A stretch of DNA of 64,000 nt. It comes from Streptomyces spinosus. Lineage in GTDB: Bacteria; Actinomycetota; Actinomycetes; Streptomycetales; Streptomycetaceae. Below the pieces are notes generated by a model, which did no database searches, had not been told where the DNA came from, and saw only the letters and a program-made list of their open reading frames with translations. The stretch covers positions 1 through 64,000 of the forward strand of contig NZ_JAINRC010000022.1 of NCBI RefSeq assembly GCF_020400655.1, given 5' to 3'. The position numbers and the translations under genes are program-made. This document shows, piece by piece, positions 17,288-25,308 of the stretch (positions are counted from its first letter, which is position 1; every line of letters starts with the position of its first letter).

Positions 17288-18319
17288 TCAGAAGCCGGTC
17301 ATCGTGATCTTGCCGATCGCCTTGCCCGACTCCAGGACGCGGTGGGCCTCGCGCAGGTGCTCGGCGTTGATCGTGCCGAGGTCGGTGGTGGCGGTGGTGG
17401 TGAGGATGCCCGCGTCGACCAGGCGGGCGATCTGGTCGAGGATGTGCCGCTGCACCGCCTGGTCGGGCGTCTGGTGGAGCGAGCGGGTGAACATGAACTC
17501 CCAGTGGAAGGAGATGCTCTTGGACTTGAGCACACCGATCTCGACCGGGCCGAAGTCGTCGATGGCGACGAGCCGTCCGAGCGGCTTGAGCAGGTCCGCG
17601 TAGGCGGTCAGGTTCCGGTCCGTGCCGGCGGTGCTGAAGACGAAGTCCACTCCGTCCGGTGCCACCTCGGCCACCTGCGGGGACAGCGGCCTGCGGTGGT
17701 CGACGACATGGGACACCCCCATGCGGCGGGCGAACTCGGCGGTCTCCGGGCGCGAGGCGGTGCCGACCACCGTCAGACTGGTCAGCGCGCGCGCCAGCTG
17801 GGCCACCATCGCGCCGACACCGCCCGCGGCGGCGGTGACCAGCAGGGTGCCGGTCTTCTCCAGGGCGCCCTCGCGCAGGCCGAGGTGCTCGAACAGGCCC
17901 TCCCAGGCCGTGAGCGACGTCAACGGCAGCGCCGCCGCATCGGCGAAGGAGAGGGTGGCGGGCTTGTGGCCGGCGATGCGCTCGTCCACGGTGTGGAAGA
18001 GGGCGTTGGCGCCGGGCCGGTCGATGGCTCCGGCGTAGAAGACCTCGTCGCCGACCTCGAACGCCTCCACCTCGTCGCCGACGGCGACGACCGTGCCCGC
18101 GGCGTCCCAGCCGAGGACCTTGGGCTCGCCGCCCGGGTCGTTGTTCTGCCGCACCTTGTAGTCCACCGGGTTGACCGCGACGGCCTCGACCCGGACGAGC
18201 AGGTCGCGGGGGCCGGGCCGCGGCACCGGCAGCGTGACGTCGACCAGGCTCTCCGCGTCGTCCACGGGAAGGCTCTTGCGGTAGGCGACCGCCGGCATGG
18301 TGGTGGGGATCTCACTCAT
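17288..18319 (-). CDS. MDR family quinone oxidoreductase, paralogue B
   Basis: This 343-aa protein is a close paralogue of the one at 4133-5158, sharing VAYRKSLPV, the NPVDYK segment, the AAAGGVG nucleotide loop and the GKITMTGF C-terminus. No structural zinc cysteines are seen. I chose the ATG with AGGAG six bases upstream. It is divergent from an HxlR regulator with paired N-terminal cysteines across 136 bp containing a perfect palindrome. This matches the QorR-qor2 arrangement known from Corynebacterium, so a redox-controlled quinone reductase is likely. Confidence 0.93.
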   Translation of the reverse strand: MSEIPTTMPAVAYRKSLPVDDAESLVDVTLPVPRPGPRDLLVRVEAVAVNPVDYKVRQNNDPGGEPKVLGWDAAGTVVAVGDEVEAFEVGDEVFYAGAIDRPGANALFHTVDERIAGHKPATLSFADAAALPLTSLTAWEGLFEHLGLREGALEKTGTLLVTAAAGGVGAMVAQLARALTSLTVVGTASRPETAEFARRMGVSHVVDHRRPLSPQVAEVAPDGVDFVFSTAGTDRNLTAYADLLKPLGRLVAIDDFGPVEIGVLKSKSISFHWEFMFTRSLHQTPDQAVQRHILDQIARLVDAGILTTTATTDLGTINAEHLREAHRVLESGKAIGKITMTGF

Positions 18320-18398
18320 CTCTGGCTCCTGATCGTGCCGTAGGTGCTGACTGCGGCGATAACGTAGCCCGAGGGAGGTAGTAACTTTCAACGGAACC

Positions 18399-18417
18399 TA
18401 CTTCCCTTCGGGAAGTA
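18399..18417. promoter_or_regulatory. HxlR operator palindrome
   Basis: TACTTCCC-TTC-GGGAAGTA is a perfect 8-3-8 dyad in the divergent promoter of the MDR and HxlR genes. A looser AGTAACTT element at 18380-18387 precedes it. The position 39 bp before the HxlR start suits autorepression. Confidence 0.7.
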
Positions 18418-18455
18418 AGCTGGTAGAGGCCGATCCAGGAGCGGAGGACGCGACG

Positions 18456-18812
18456 TTGACGACGACATGCGCATCCGAACGACACGACCACCACGACGTC
18501 TACGCGGCCCAGTGCCCCTGCCGTGAGGTGCTGGACCTGCTGGCCAACAAGTGGTCGGCGCTGGCGATCGGGGCGATGGAGGAGGGACCCCAGCGCTTCG
18601 GGGCGCTGCAGCGGCGTCTGGAGGGCGTCAGCCCCAAGGTGCTCACCTCCACGCTCCGCCGCCTGGAGGAGAAGGGGTTCGTGGACCGGACCATCTACCC
18701 CGCGGTGCCCCTGCACGTCGAGTACGCGCTCACGGACCTGGGCCGCAGCGTGGCCCGGCCGCTCGCCCAGCTGCGGAACTGGGTGGAGGACCACGTCGAC
18801 GAGATCGCCTAG
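18456..18812 (+). CDS. HxlR family redox regulator (QorR-like)
   Basis: This 118-aa winged-helix protein has a complete HxlR domain from VLDLLANKWSALAIGAM to the LRNWVEDH end. Cys20 and Cys22 precede the first helix. In YodB, HypR and QorR an N-terminal cysteine senses diamide or quinones, so a thiol switch is plausible. The start is TTG with GGAGG eight bases upstream. It is divergent from a quinone-oxidoreductase-like gene, its probable target, with the operator in between. Confidence 0.93.
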   Translation: MTTTCASERHDHHDVYAAQCPCREVLDLLANKWSALAIGAMEEGPQRFGALQRRLEGVSPKVLTSTLRRLEEKGFVDRTIYPAVPLHVEYALTDLGRSVARPLAQLRNWVEDHVDEIA

Positions 18813-18976
18813 GCGCTGTCCGGGGCCCGCTCGCCCGTCGCGTGGCGGCGCGAAAACGGCGTGCCAGCGCCGGTGCCCGGCGGTCTACGGTCAAATGGCC
18901 TATGGCCCCGACGGAACGGGGCGGCACACTCGACGACGTCCCTGGTCTTCGCGCACCCCCATGATGAGGAACCGAG

Positions 18977-19810
18977 ATGTACGTCGACGCCCCCAACCAG
19001 GTGGTCGATGCCGCCAACGGAGTGCGGTACGCGTACCGCCGCTGTGGCCCCGCCGACTCCCCGCCCCTCGTGCTGCTCCAGCACTTCCGAGGCACGCTGG
19101 ACAGCTGGGACCCGGCGCTCGTCGACGCCCTGGCCGCCGAACGCGACGTCATCGCCTTCGACAACGCCGGCGTGGGCCTCAGCACCGGTCGGGTGTGCCG
19201 CACCGTACGGGACCTGGCGGAGGACACGCTGGCCTTCCTGGAAGCGCTCGGCCTGCGGCAGGCGGACGTGCTGGGCCATTCGCTGGGCGGCTTCACCGCA
19301 CAGGAGCTGGCTCTGCTCCGTCCCCGCGCGGTCCGCCGCCTGGTGCTCGCCTCCACCGCCCCCCGGGGAGGCCCCGGTATCCACGGTTACCCGGACGACG
19401 TACTGGCCCACGTCGGCTTCGAGCGGTTCGGCGTACAGGACTACCTCTACGTCTTCTTCGGCCACACCGGCACCAGCCAGCGCAGCGGCCTGGAGTTCGT
19501 CGGCCGCTGGCTGGAACGCGAGCGAGGCCGGGACCTGCCGGTCACCGCGGCGGTCCAGGCGGCACAGTACGAAGCCGTGGCGGAGTGGGGCGTACCCGAC
19601 CACACGGCCCTCCGGCGGCTCGCGGCCATCGACAACTCGGTGTTCGTGGCCGGCGGCGACAGCGACCTCGTGATGCCCCCGCGGACGTCCCACCTGCTGG
19701 CGGGGCTGCTGCCGAACGCGCGCCTGAAGACCTACCCGGACTCGGGCCACGGCTTCCTCTTCCAGCACCACGCGGAGTTCGCGCGGGACGTGCTGGCGTT
19801 CCTGCGCTGA
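18977..19810 (+). CDS. Alpha/beta hydrolase
   Basis: This 277-aa alpha/beta hydrolase has the nucleophile elbow GHSLGG with Ser102, the acid in GGDSDLVMP and the histidine in DSGHGFLF. HFRGTLDSWDP is the oxyanion loop region. It may be an esterase, a C-C hydrolase or a non-heme peroxidase-like member. The ATG follows a GAGGAACCGAG ribosome site. It starts 164 bp after the HxlR gene on the same strand. Confidence 0.92.
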   Translation: MYVDAPNQVVDAANGVRYAYRRCGPADSPPLVLLQHFRGTLDSWDPALVDALAAERDVIAFDNAGVGLSTGRVCRTVRDLAEDTLAFLEALGLRQADVLGHSLGGFTAQELALLRPRAVRRLVLASTAPRGGPGIHGYPDDVLAHVGFERFGVQDYLYVFFGHTGTSQRSGLEFVGRWLERERGRDLPVTAAVQAAQYEAVAEWGVPDHTALRRLAAIDNSVFVAGGDSDLVMPPRTSHLLAGLLPNARLKTYPDSGHGFLFQHHAEFARDVLAFLR

Positions 19811-19852
19811 GCGGCGCCCCGCCGCGAACGCCGGGCGTGGAGCGCCGGCCGG

Positions 19853-20221
19853 TCAGTGATCGGTGACGAGCGTGTAGCGGACGGTCTGGGCCTGGATGAG
19901 TCCGTCGCGGAAGACGAAGGTGTCGACGCCGTCCTCCACGCGGCGCCCGGCCGGGCTGGCCGCGGACCATTCGAGGAACAGTACGTCGCCGGCGAACTGC
20001 GGCCTCAGTTCCCAGTCGGCGTCCGGGAGATCCGCCAGCAGCCTGCCGATCGCCTCTTTGACCCCTTCGCGGCCGTGCAGGGTGCCGGACGGTGTGATGA
20101 AGACGGCGTCCTCGGCGTAGTTGGCGGCGACGCGGTCGAGATCCCCCGTGCCCAGGCGCGCACCGTGGTCGGCGAAGACCTCCCGCGGACGACGGTGAAC
20201 CGATGGGGTGGGTGTTGCCAT
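19853..20221 (-). CDS. SnoaL/NTF2-like (SgcJ-type) protein
   Basis: This 122-aa cone-fold protein belongs to the SgcJ/EcaC or YybH group: VAANYAEDAVFITPSGTLHGREGVKEAI, then DVLFLEWSA and DTFVFRDGLIQAQTVRYTL. Such proteins are ketosteroid-isomerase-like enzymes or ligand-binding accessory proteins. The ATG has GGAG seven bases upstream. It follows an MDR gene by 32 bp on the same strand, so the two are probably cotranscribed. Confidence 0.9.
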   Translation of the reverse strand: MATPTPSVHRRPREVFADHGARLGTGDLDRVAANYAEDAVFITPSGTLHGREGVKEAIGRLLADLPDADWELRPQFAGDVLFLEWSAASPAGRRVEDGVDTFVFRDGLIQAQTVRYTLVTDH

Positions 20222-20253
20222 GACGTGCTCCTTCGCACAGAAGCCGGGGCCGT

Positions 20254-21183
20254 TCAGCGCCCGGGGACCGACAGGACGAGCTTTCCCCTGGTGTGACCGC
20301 CCTGGCTGACGCGCCACGCTTCCGCCGCCTCGGCAAGGGGCAGGACACGGTCGACGTGGACGGTCAGCCGGCCCGCGTCGGCCAGGGCGGCCAGGGCGTC
20401 GAGATCGGTCCGGTCCGGCCGCACCCACACGTAGTGCCCGCCCCTGGCGGCGGCTTCCGGATCGACGACGGAGGCCAGCCGGCCGGGGTCCTCCAGCAGG
20501 TCGAGCGAGACGTCCACCGCGTCGTGCCCGGCGAAGTCCACAGCGGCGTCCACCCCTTGGGGGGCCTGCTCACGGACACGGTCACGCAGACCGGGCCCGT
20601 AGGCGACGGGGACGGCGCCCAGGGAGCGGACGAACTCGTGGTTGCGCTCGCTCGCCGTCGCGATGACCCGTGCCCCGAGGGCGGTCGCGATCTGGACCCC
20701 GAACGAGCCGACACCCCCGGCCGCGCCGTGCACGAGCACCGTCTCGTCCGGCTGGAGGCCGACGCGCCGGACGGCCTGGTAGGCGGTGAGCCCCGCGAGG
20801 GGTACGCCCGCCGCTTCCTCCCAGGTGAGCGCGGCGGGCTTGGGGGCCAGCAAGCGTACGTGCGCGGAGACCAGCTCGGCATAGGCGCCGAGCTGGGCCC
20901 AGTCCTTGCGGATGTAGCCGAAGACCTCGTCGCCGGGGGCGAACTCGGTGACGTCGAAGCCCACGCGCTCCACGACCCCGGCCACGTCCCAGCCGGGAAT
21001 CAGCGGGAAGCCGGTCTCCATGACGGCGTCGAGCCGGCCTTCGGCCAGCTTCCAGTCGACCGGGTTGACCCCGGCGGCCTTCACGCGGACGAGGACCTCG
21101 CCGGGTGCCACTTTCGGGTCCGGCAGCTCCATCCATTCGAGGTCCTCGCTACGGCCGTACCGGCGCAGTGCCATGGCTTTCAT
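20254..21183 (-). CDS. NADP-dependent MDR oxidoreductase
   Basis: This 309-aa medium-chain dehydrogenase without zinc ligands has GroES-like N-terminal MKAMALRRYGRSEDLEW, NPVDWK, DEVFGYIRK and a Rossmann loop VHGAAGGVGSFGVQIA. It is less similar to the paralogue pair at 4133 and 17288 and ends GKLVLSVPGR. The ATG follows AAGGAAG. It is divergent from a luciferase-like oxidoreductase over about 118 bp of relatively AT-rich DNA containing GTAC/GTAT motifs, probably a shared operator. Confidence 0.92.
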   Translation of the reverse strand: MKAMALRRYGRSEDLEWMELPDPKVAPGEVLVRVKAAGVNPVDWKLAEGRLDAVMETGFPLIPGWDVAGVVERVGFDVTEFAPGDEVFGYIRKDWAQLGAYAELVSAHVRLLAPKPAALTWEEAAGVPLAGLTAYQAVRRVGLQPDETVLVHGAAGGVGSFGVQIATALGARVIATASERNHEFVRSLGAVPVAYGPGLRDRVREQAPQGVDAAVDFAGHDAVDVSLDLLEDPGRLASVVDPEAAARGGHYVWVRPDRTDLDALAALADAGRLTVHVDRVLPLAEAAEAWRVSQGGHTRGKLVLSVPGR

Positions 21184-21301
21184 GAACGGACGTCTTCCTT
21201 TCAGGCGGCGACGGCGATCGAGGCGTCGTACGATACTTGCGTACAACGTATATTGCAATCGCCGGTATGCTGCATTCGACAATAGAAGGCGTATGCAACT
21301 G

Positions 21302-22360
21302 ATGCGACTAGGTGCCCATCTGATGTCTCCCACTCCCACCGCACTCGAGCGGCTCGTGAACCCCGCGGGCCTGCCGACCCTGGGCCTCGAGCTCCCCCTC
21401 GACAATGACTGGGGCCACTCGCGCCTGCGCGCCGACCGGGCCGCCGGCCGTCCCTTCGGCGTGCCCGACCTGACCCGTCACACCGAACTGGCACGCCTCG
21501 CCGACACCTTGGGCTTCGCGGCCCTGTGGGTGCGGGACGTGCCCCTGTACGATCCCGAGCAGTTCGGCGACGCCGGCTCCGTCTTCGAGGCGTTCACCCA
21601 TCTGGGTAATCTCGCGGCCGTCACCGAGCGGGCCGTGCTCGGCACCGGCGCCATCGTGCTGCCGCTGAGGCAGCCGCTGCTCGTCGCCAAGGCGGCGGCC
21701 ACCGTGGACGTCCTGTCCGGCGGCCGGTTCGTCCTCGGCCTGGCCAGCGGCGACCGGCCGGTGGAGTACCCCTTGTTCGGCGAGGACTTCGAGACCCGCG
21801 GTGCCACGTTCCGCAAGGGCGTGGACATCCTGCGCGAGGCCTGGGCCACCCGTGCGAGCGGGCGGGGCATGAGCCTGCCGGACCTCGGACCCGGCGCCGG
21901 ACGCCATCTCGAGGTGCTGCCCAAGCCGACGGGCCGCTCCGTTCCGATCGCCATCGCGGGCCATGCGCAGCAGTCCGCGGAATGGATCGCGCGGAACGCC
22001 GACGCGTCCCTCAACTACCCCCGCCCCCTGGGAGCCCTGCGGCTGAAGACCCGCGAGTGGCAGCAGCTCACCGCCGGGGCCCCCAAGCCGTACCTGACCC
22101 CCATGCAACTGGACCTCACCGAGGACCCGGCGGCCGCCGCGACGGCGATCCGGCTCGGCCTGCGCACCGGGCGCGAGGCCCTGATCGAGCACCTGCGGGA
22201 GATGGGCGCCCTCGGGGTCGGCCACGTCTCCTTCAACCTGCGCCCCGGCGACCGTCCCGTCGAGGAGGTCCTCGGGGAACTGGCCGAAACGGTGCTCCCG
22301 CACTTCCCGGCCCCCGGCCTGGCGCCCGCGGCGGAGGCGGACCCCGTCACCGCGCTCTGA
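21302..22360 (+). CDS. LLM class flavin-dependent oxidoreductase
   Basis: This protein of about 352 aa is a luciferase-like TIM-barrel oxidoreductase (RLADTLGFAALWVRDVPLYDP, TERAVLGTGAIVLPLRQPLLVAKAAATVDVLS region, then FVLGLASGDRPVEYP). It uses FMN or F420, and which one is not visible. Start choice is uncertain: ATGs at 21293, 21302 and 21323 are all in frame, and AGAAGG suits 21302 best. It is divergent from the MDR gene. Confidence 0.9.
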   Translation: MRLGAHLMSPTPTALERLVNPAGLPTLGLELPLDNDWGHSRLRADRAAGRPFGVPDLTRHTELARLADTLGFAALWVRDVPLYDPEQFGDAGSVFEAFTHLGNLAAVTERAVLGTGAIVLPLRQPLLVAKAAATVDVLSGGRFVLGLASGDRPVEYPLFGEDFETRGATFRKGVDILREAWATRASGRGMSLPDLGPGAGRHLEVLPKPTGRSVPIAIAGHAQQSAEWIARNADASLNYPRPLGALRLKTREWQQLTAGAPKPYLTPMQLDLTEDPAAAATAIRLGLRTGREALIEHLREMGALGVGHVSFNLRPGDRPVEEVLGELAETVLPHFPAPGLAPAAEADPVTAL

Positions 22361-22426
22361 CGTCGGTCGCGCTTCCCCCGGGGCACGCCGACCCCCGCCC
22401 GGCACCCGTCACGGGCGCATACGGGC

Positions 22427-22482
22427 CCGCCGGGGCCGCCGAGGACGTGTCGCGTGCGCGACACCCTCGGCAGCCCCGGCGG
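22427..22482. terminator. Long bidirectional terminator
   Basis: This is a 56-nt nested hairpin. CCGCCGGGGC pairs with GCCCCGGCGG, GCCGAG with CTCGGC, and GTGTCGCG with CGCGACAC around a 2-nt loop. It lies between convergent LLM and cyclophilin genes. Confidence 0.88.
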
Positions 22483-22490
22483 CGGACGGG

Positions 22491-22988
22491 TCAGAGCTGG
22501 CCGGACTCCGCGATGGTGATCTTCGCGGAGGTACGGCCGCTGGAGGAGCCGAGGGACTCGATCCTCTTGACGAGCTCCATGCTCTGGGTGTCGGCCACCT
22601 CGCCGAACACGACGTGCTTGCCGTCGAGCCAGTCGGTCACGATGGTCGTGATGAAGAACTGCGAGCCGTTGGTGTTCGGGCCCGCGTTGGCCATGGACAG
22701 CAGGCCCGGCCGGTCGTGCTTGAGGGTGAAGTTCTCGTCGGCGAACTTCTCGCCGTAGATGCTCTTGCCGCCGGTGCCGTCGCCCCGGGTGAAGTCACCG
22801 CCCTGGAGCATGAAGGCGGGGATGACACGGTGGAACGAGGAGCCCGCGTAACCGAAGCCCTTCTCGCCGGTCGCCAGGGCGCGGAAGTTCTCCGCCGTCT
22901 TGGGAACCACGTCGTCGAACAGGTTGAAGACGATCCGCCCGGCGGGCTCGTCGTTGATGGTGATATCGAAGTAGACCTTGGTCGTCAT
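22491..22988 (-). CDS. Cyclophilin-type peptidyl-prolyl isomerase
   Basis: This 165-aa cytoplasmic cyclophilin catalyses proline cis-trans isomerisation. Active-site segments are visible: FHRVIPAFMLQGGDFTRGDGTGG, MANAGPNTNGSQFFIT and DGKHVVFGEV. It has no signal peptide. The ATG gives MTTKVYFDI; two upstream in-frame codons are not needed. It looks like a housekeeping or stress gene amid an otherwise accessory region. Confidence 0.97.
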   Translation of the reverse strand: MTTKVYFDITINDEPAGRIVFNLFDDVVPKTAENFRALATGEKGFGYAGSSFHRVIPAFMLQGGDFTRGDGTGGKSIYGEKFADENFTLKHDRPGLLSMANAGPNTNGSQFFITTIVTDWLDGKHVVFGEVADTQSMELVKRIESLGSSSGRTSAKITIAESGQL

Positions 22989-23076
22989 GCCCCTATCCTG
23001 ACATTCCACCGGGCACCGCTCTCACATGCGGGTCCACCTCCGGCCGTCGCGCCGAGGGGAGACGGCGTGGCCCGGA

Positions 23077-23445
23077 TCAGCCGGACCCCTCCCCGGCGGC
23101 CAGTTCCGTGAGCAACGCCCGGACGGTCGGCCGGCGGTACAGGTCCCTCAGCCGTACGGCGGGCAGCCCCTCGGCGCGCATCGCCGTGCCGATGCGGATG
23201 GCGAACAGCGAGTTGCCGCCGAGTTCGAAGAAGTCGTCGTCGGGACCGACGGGCACGCCCAGCACCCTGCTCCACACCGCGCTCAGCCGGTCGGCGAGGC
23301 CCTCGTCGGCCGGGGCCGGGGCGTCCGGCCGGACGGCCCGCGTCAGGACGGGCTCCGGCAGGCGGGACGCGTCGAGCTTGCCGTTCGCGGTCAGCGGCAG
23401 CGCGGGCAGCGCCGTCACCGTCGACGGCACCATGTACGCGCCCAC
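23077..23445 (-). CDS. Stand-alone carrier protein with adenylation-domain tail
   Basis: This 122-aa protein starts with the very end of an NRPS adenylation domain. YMVPS and LPLTANGKLD form the A10 motif, including its catalytic-type Lys. A complete peptidyl-carrier domain follows with the phosphopantetheine Ser in DDDFFELGGNSL. Motifs A1-A9 are absent. The GTG start has GGAGGG upstream and lies 18 nt after, and in the same frame as, the TAG of the HAD gene. It could be a functional free-standing carrier or a degraded NRPS end. Confidence 0.85.
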   Translation of the reverse strand: MGAYMVPSTVTALPALPLTANGKLDASRLPEPVLTRAVRPDAPAPADEGLADRLSAVWSRVLGVPVGPDDDFFELGGNSLFAIRIGTAMRAEGLPAVRLRDLYRRPTVRALLTELAAGEGSG

Positions 23446-23463
23446 CGCCGCCGGTCGCCCTCC

Positions 23464-24177
23464 CTAGGGTTCCGGCGCCGCCCCCGGGGTGCCGGGGGAG
23501 TGGGCCCAGGACAGCAGTTCGGGGGTGTCCAGCGACGGTAACCACAGGTCGGGCCGGATGGCGGCACCGTCGTCCGGTGGCCGGGGGCCGACGCCCAGGA
23601 CCCGCAGCCCGGCGCGGCGGGCCGCCTCCACACCGGTCAGGGAGTCCTCGACGGCCAGCGCCCGGTGCGGGCGGACACCACAGAGCCGGGCCGCCTCGGC
23701 GTACAGGTCCGGGTGCGGCTTGGGACGCAGGCGGTCCCCGGTGTCGGGGGCGACGATGTGCCGGAAGTGCGTGCGCAGCCCGGCCCGTTCCAGGCTTCCT
23801 TCCACCACCACTCTCGGGCAGTTGCTGGCCACCGCCAGCGGCAGCCGGGCGGAGAGCAGCCGGACGAGCCGGACCGCCCCGGGCATCGTCACCGGGTCGT
23901 CGGTGACGAGCTCCAGGAAGTGGTCGAGAAGCGCGGCCGTCAGCCCTTCCGCCAGCTCGGGCTTGTGCACCGACCGCGCCATCAGCCGGCCGCAGTCCTC
24001 GTAGTGCAGGCCAGTGGCCTGCTCCGCGAACCCAGGCGGTGGCTGGAGCCCGTACTCCCGGAAGGCGCGGTTGCGGGCCTCCCGCCAGTGTCGTTCGCTG
24101 TCCATCAGGGTGCCGTCGCAGTCGAAGACGACGGCTTCGGGCGACCATTCGAGAAGATCGTGGGCCGTGGGGTTCAC
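23464..24177 (-). CDS. HAD family hydrolase
   Basis: This 237-aa haloacid-dehalogenase superfamily phosphatase or phosphomutase-like protein has motif I DCDGTLMDSE near residue 19, the cap region, SNCPR as motif II, RPKPHPD as motif III and VEDSLTGVEAA as motif IV. All catalytic residues appear intact. It belongs to the beta-phosphoglucomutase-like subclass by layout. It is tightly linked to the carrier protein, suggesting a shared small-metabolite pathway, but its substrate is unknown. Confidence 0.9.
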   Translation of the reverse strand: MNPTAHDLLEWSPEAVVFDCDGTLMDSERHWREARNRAFREYGLQPPPGFAEQATGLHYEDCGRLMARSVHKPELAEGLTAALLDHFLELVTDDPVTMPGAVRLVRLLSARLPLAVASNCPRVVVEGSLERAGLRTHFRHIVAPDTGDRLRPKPHPDLYAEAARLCGVRPHRALAVEDSLTGVEAARRAGLRVLGVGPRPPDDGAAIRPDLWLPSLDTPELLSWAHSPGTPGAAPEP

Positions 24178-24511
24178 GAGGGCCTCCTACGCGTCCGTAC
24201 GCATGGCATACGACATTCACGGCCATCCGCAGGAAACGGGAAAGATAGTGACGGCTACGTTATTTCCGTCAGGTCGCGTCGGGCAATGACACTATTCAGT
24301 GACTCGACGGCGCCGGAATCCCGGCGTATGGCCGCGTGGCGGCGACAGTGGGCGGCCGGCGCCCGGGGAACGTCAACACTGGTTACCGCGCGCACCAGTT
24401 GGCACACGGGCGCGACCGTGCCGCACCCGGCGCGAACCGGTGCCCTTTACCACCCGACCGCATTCCCTATCGAAAGAAATACGCAATTTACCGCACGCGT
24501 GTGACCTGTTT
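24178..24511. other. Intergenic promoter region, lower GC
   Basis: This stretch between the divergent HAD and receptor genes is less GC-rich, with A/T-rich segments near 24240-24290 and 24465-24500, and a short CACT-ATTC-AGTG dyad near 24284. I see no gene. It must contain both divergent promoters. Confidence 0.6.
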
Positions 24512-24534
24512 TGCGCCAGGCGTACGCTGGCGCA
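24512..24534. promoter_or_regulatory. Receptor operator candidate
   Basis: TGCGCCAG-N7-CTGGCGCA is a perfect 8-7-8 inverted repeat with an inner GCGTACGC. It ends 46 bp before the start of the ScbR-like receptor gene. The length and place fit the autoregulatory elements of this family, although the sequence is more GC-rich than published ones. Confidence 0.6.
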
Positions 24535-24580
24535 CTAAATTCATGGCCGGCGGAAAAACCGAGCGAGGGCGGACGATACG

Positions 24581-25195
24581 TTGCAGGAACGGGCGAAGGC
24601 AACCCGTAGATCACTGCTGGAGGCGGCTGCCGCGCTCTTCGCCGAACAGGGGTACGCGGCCACCAGCGTCAACGACATGAGCGCCAGGTCGGGCCGCACC
24701 AGCGGCGCCGTCTACTTCCACTACGCCGGCAAGGAGGGCATCGCCGTCGCCGTCGTCCAGGACCGGTTCGCCACGTGGTCACAGCTCTCCGCGCGCTACG
24801 CGGACGAGGCGGTCCCCCCGGTCGAGCGGCTCGTCGCCCTCAGCTACGACATCGCCCGTGCCCTCGCCGAGGACCCGGTGACGCGGGCCGGCGCCCGCCT
24901 GTGGGCCGAGCGCGCCACCATCAACGCCCCCCTCCCCGACCCCTTCGCGCTGTGGACCGCCGCCGCCACGCGACTGCTCGCGCAGGCCCGGCTCGCCGGC
25001 CATCTGCACGCGCACATCCGCCCCGCCCGCACGGCCCGGACCCTGGTGCGCGCCTTCTTCGGCCTCTGCGCCCTCACCGAGGCGCTGGAAGGCACGGCCG
25101 TCCTCACCGACCGCCTGACGGACTGGTGGCAGCTCACGCTCCCCTCCCTCCGCCCGCCCCCGGCACCCGGCGAGGACCCGCCGACGGCGCGGTGA
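24581..25195 (+). CDS. ScbR/ArpA-like gamma-butyrolactone receptor homologue
   Basis: This 204-aa TetR-family protein has the receptor-type DNA-binding domain of the ScbR/ArpA family: LLEAAAALFAEQGYAATSVN, then SGRTSGAVYFHYAGKEGIA. The C-terminal ligand domain is of normal size. These proteins repress antibiotic pathway genes until a butyrolactone-like signal binds. No AfsA-type synthase is seen in the window, so it may be an orphan or pseudo-receptor. The start is TTG. It directly precedes the ABC/terpenoid cassette and is its likely regulator. Confidence 0.9.
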   Translation: MQERAKATRRSLLEAAAALFAEQGYAATSVNDMSARSGRTSGAVYFHYAGKEGIAVAVVQDRFATWSQLSARYADEAVPPVERLVALSYDIARALAEDPVTRAGARLWAERATINAPLPDPFALWTAAATRLLAQARLAGHLHAHIRPARTARTLVRAFFGLCALTEALEGTAVLTDRLTDWWQLTLPSLRPPPAPGEDPPTAR

Positions 25196-25308
25196 CGCCC
25201 GGCGCTCGCCATCCGGACCTCCTCGCGCCGCCCGGCGCCGCGTTTACGACGCCGCCTTCACCCGTGCGAGGTAACCGGCCGTCCAGGCCGTGCTGTTGAC
25301 CATATGGG

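Noticed and set aside
22999..23076. Upstream domains of an NRPS near the carrier protein
   Set aside because: Flanking DNA on both sides encodes a cyclophilin and a HAD protein. No A1-A9, condensation or thioesterase motifs were found on either strand.
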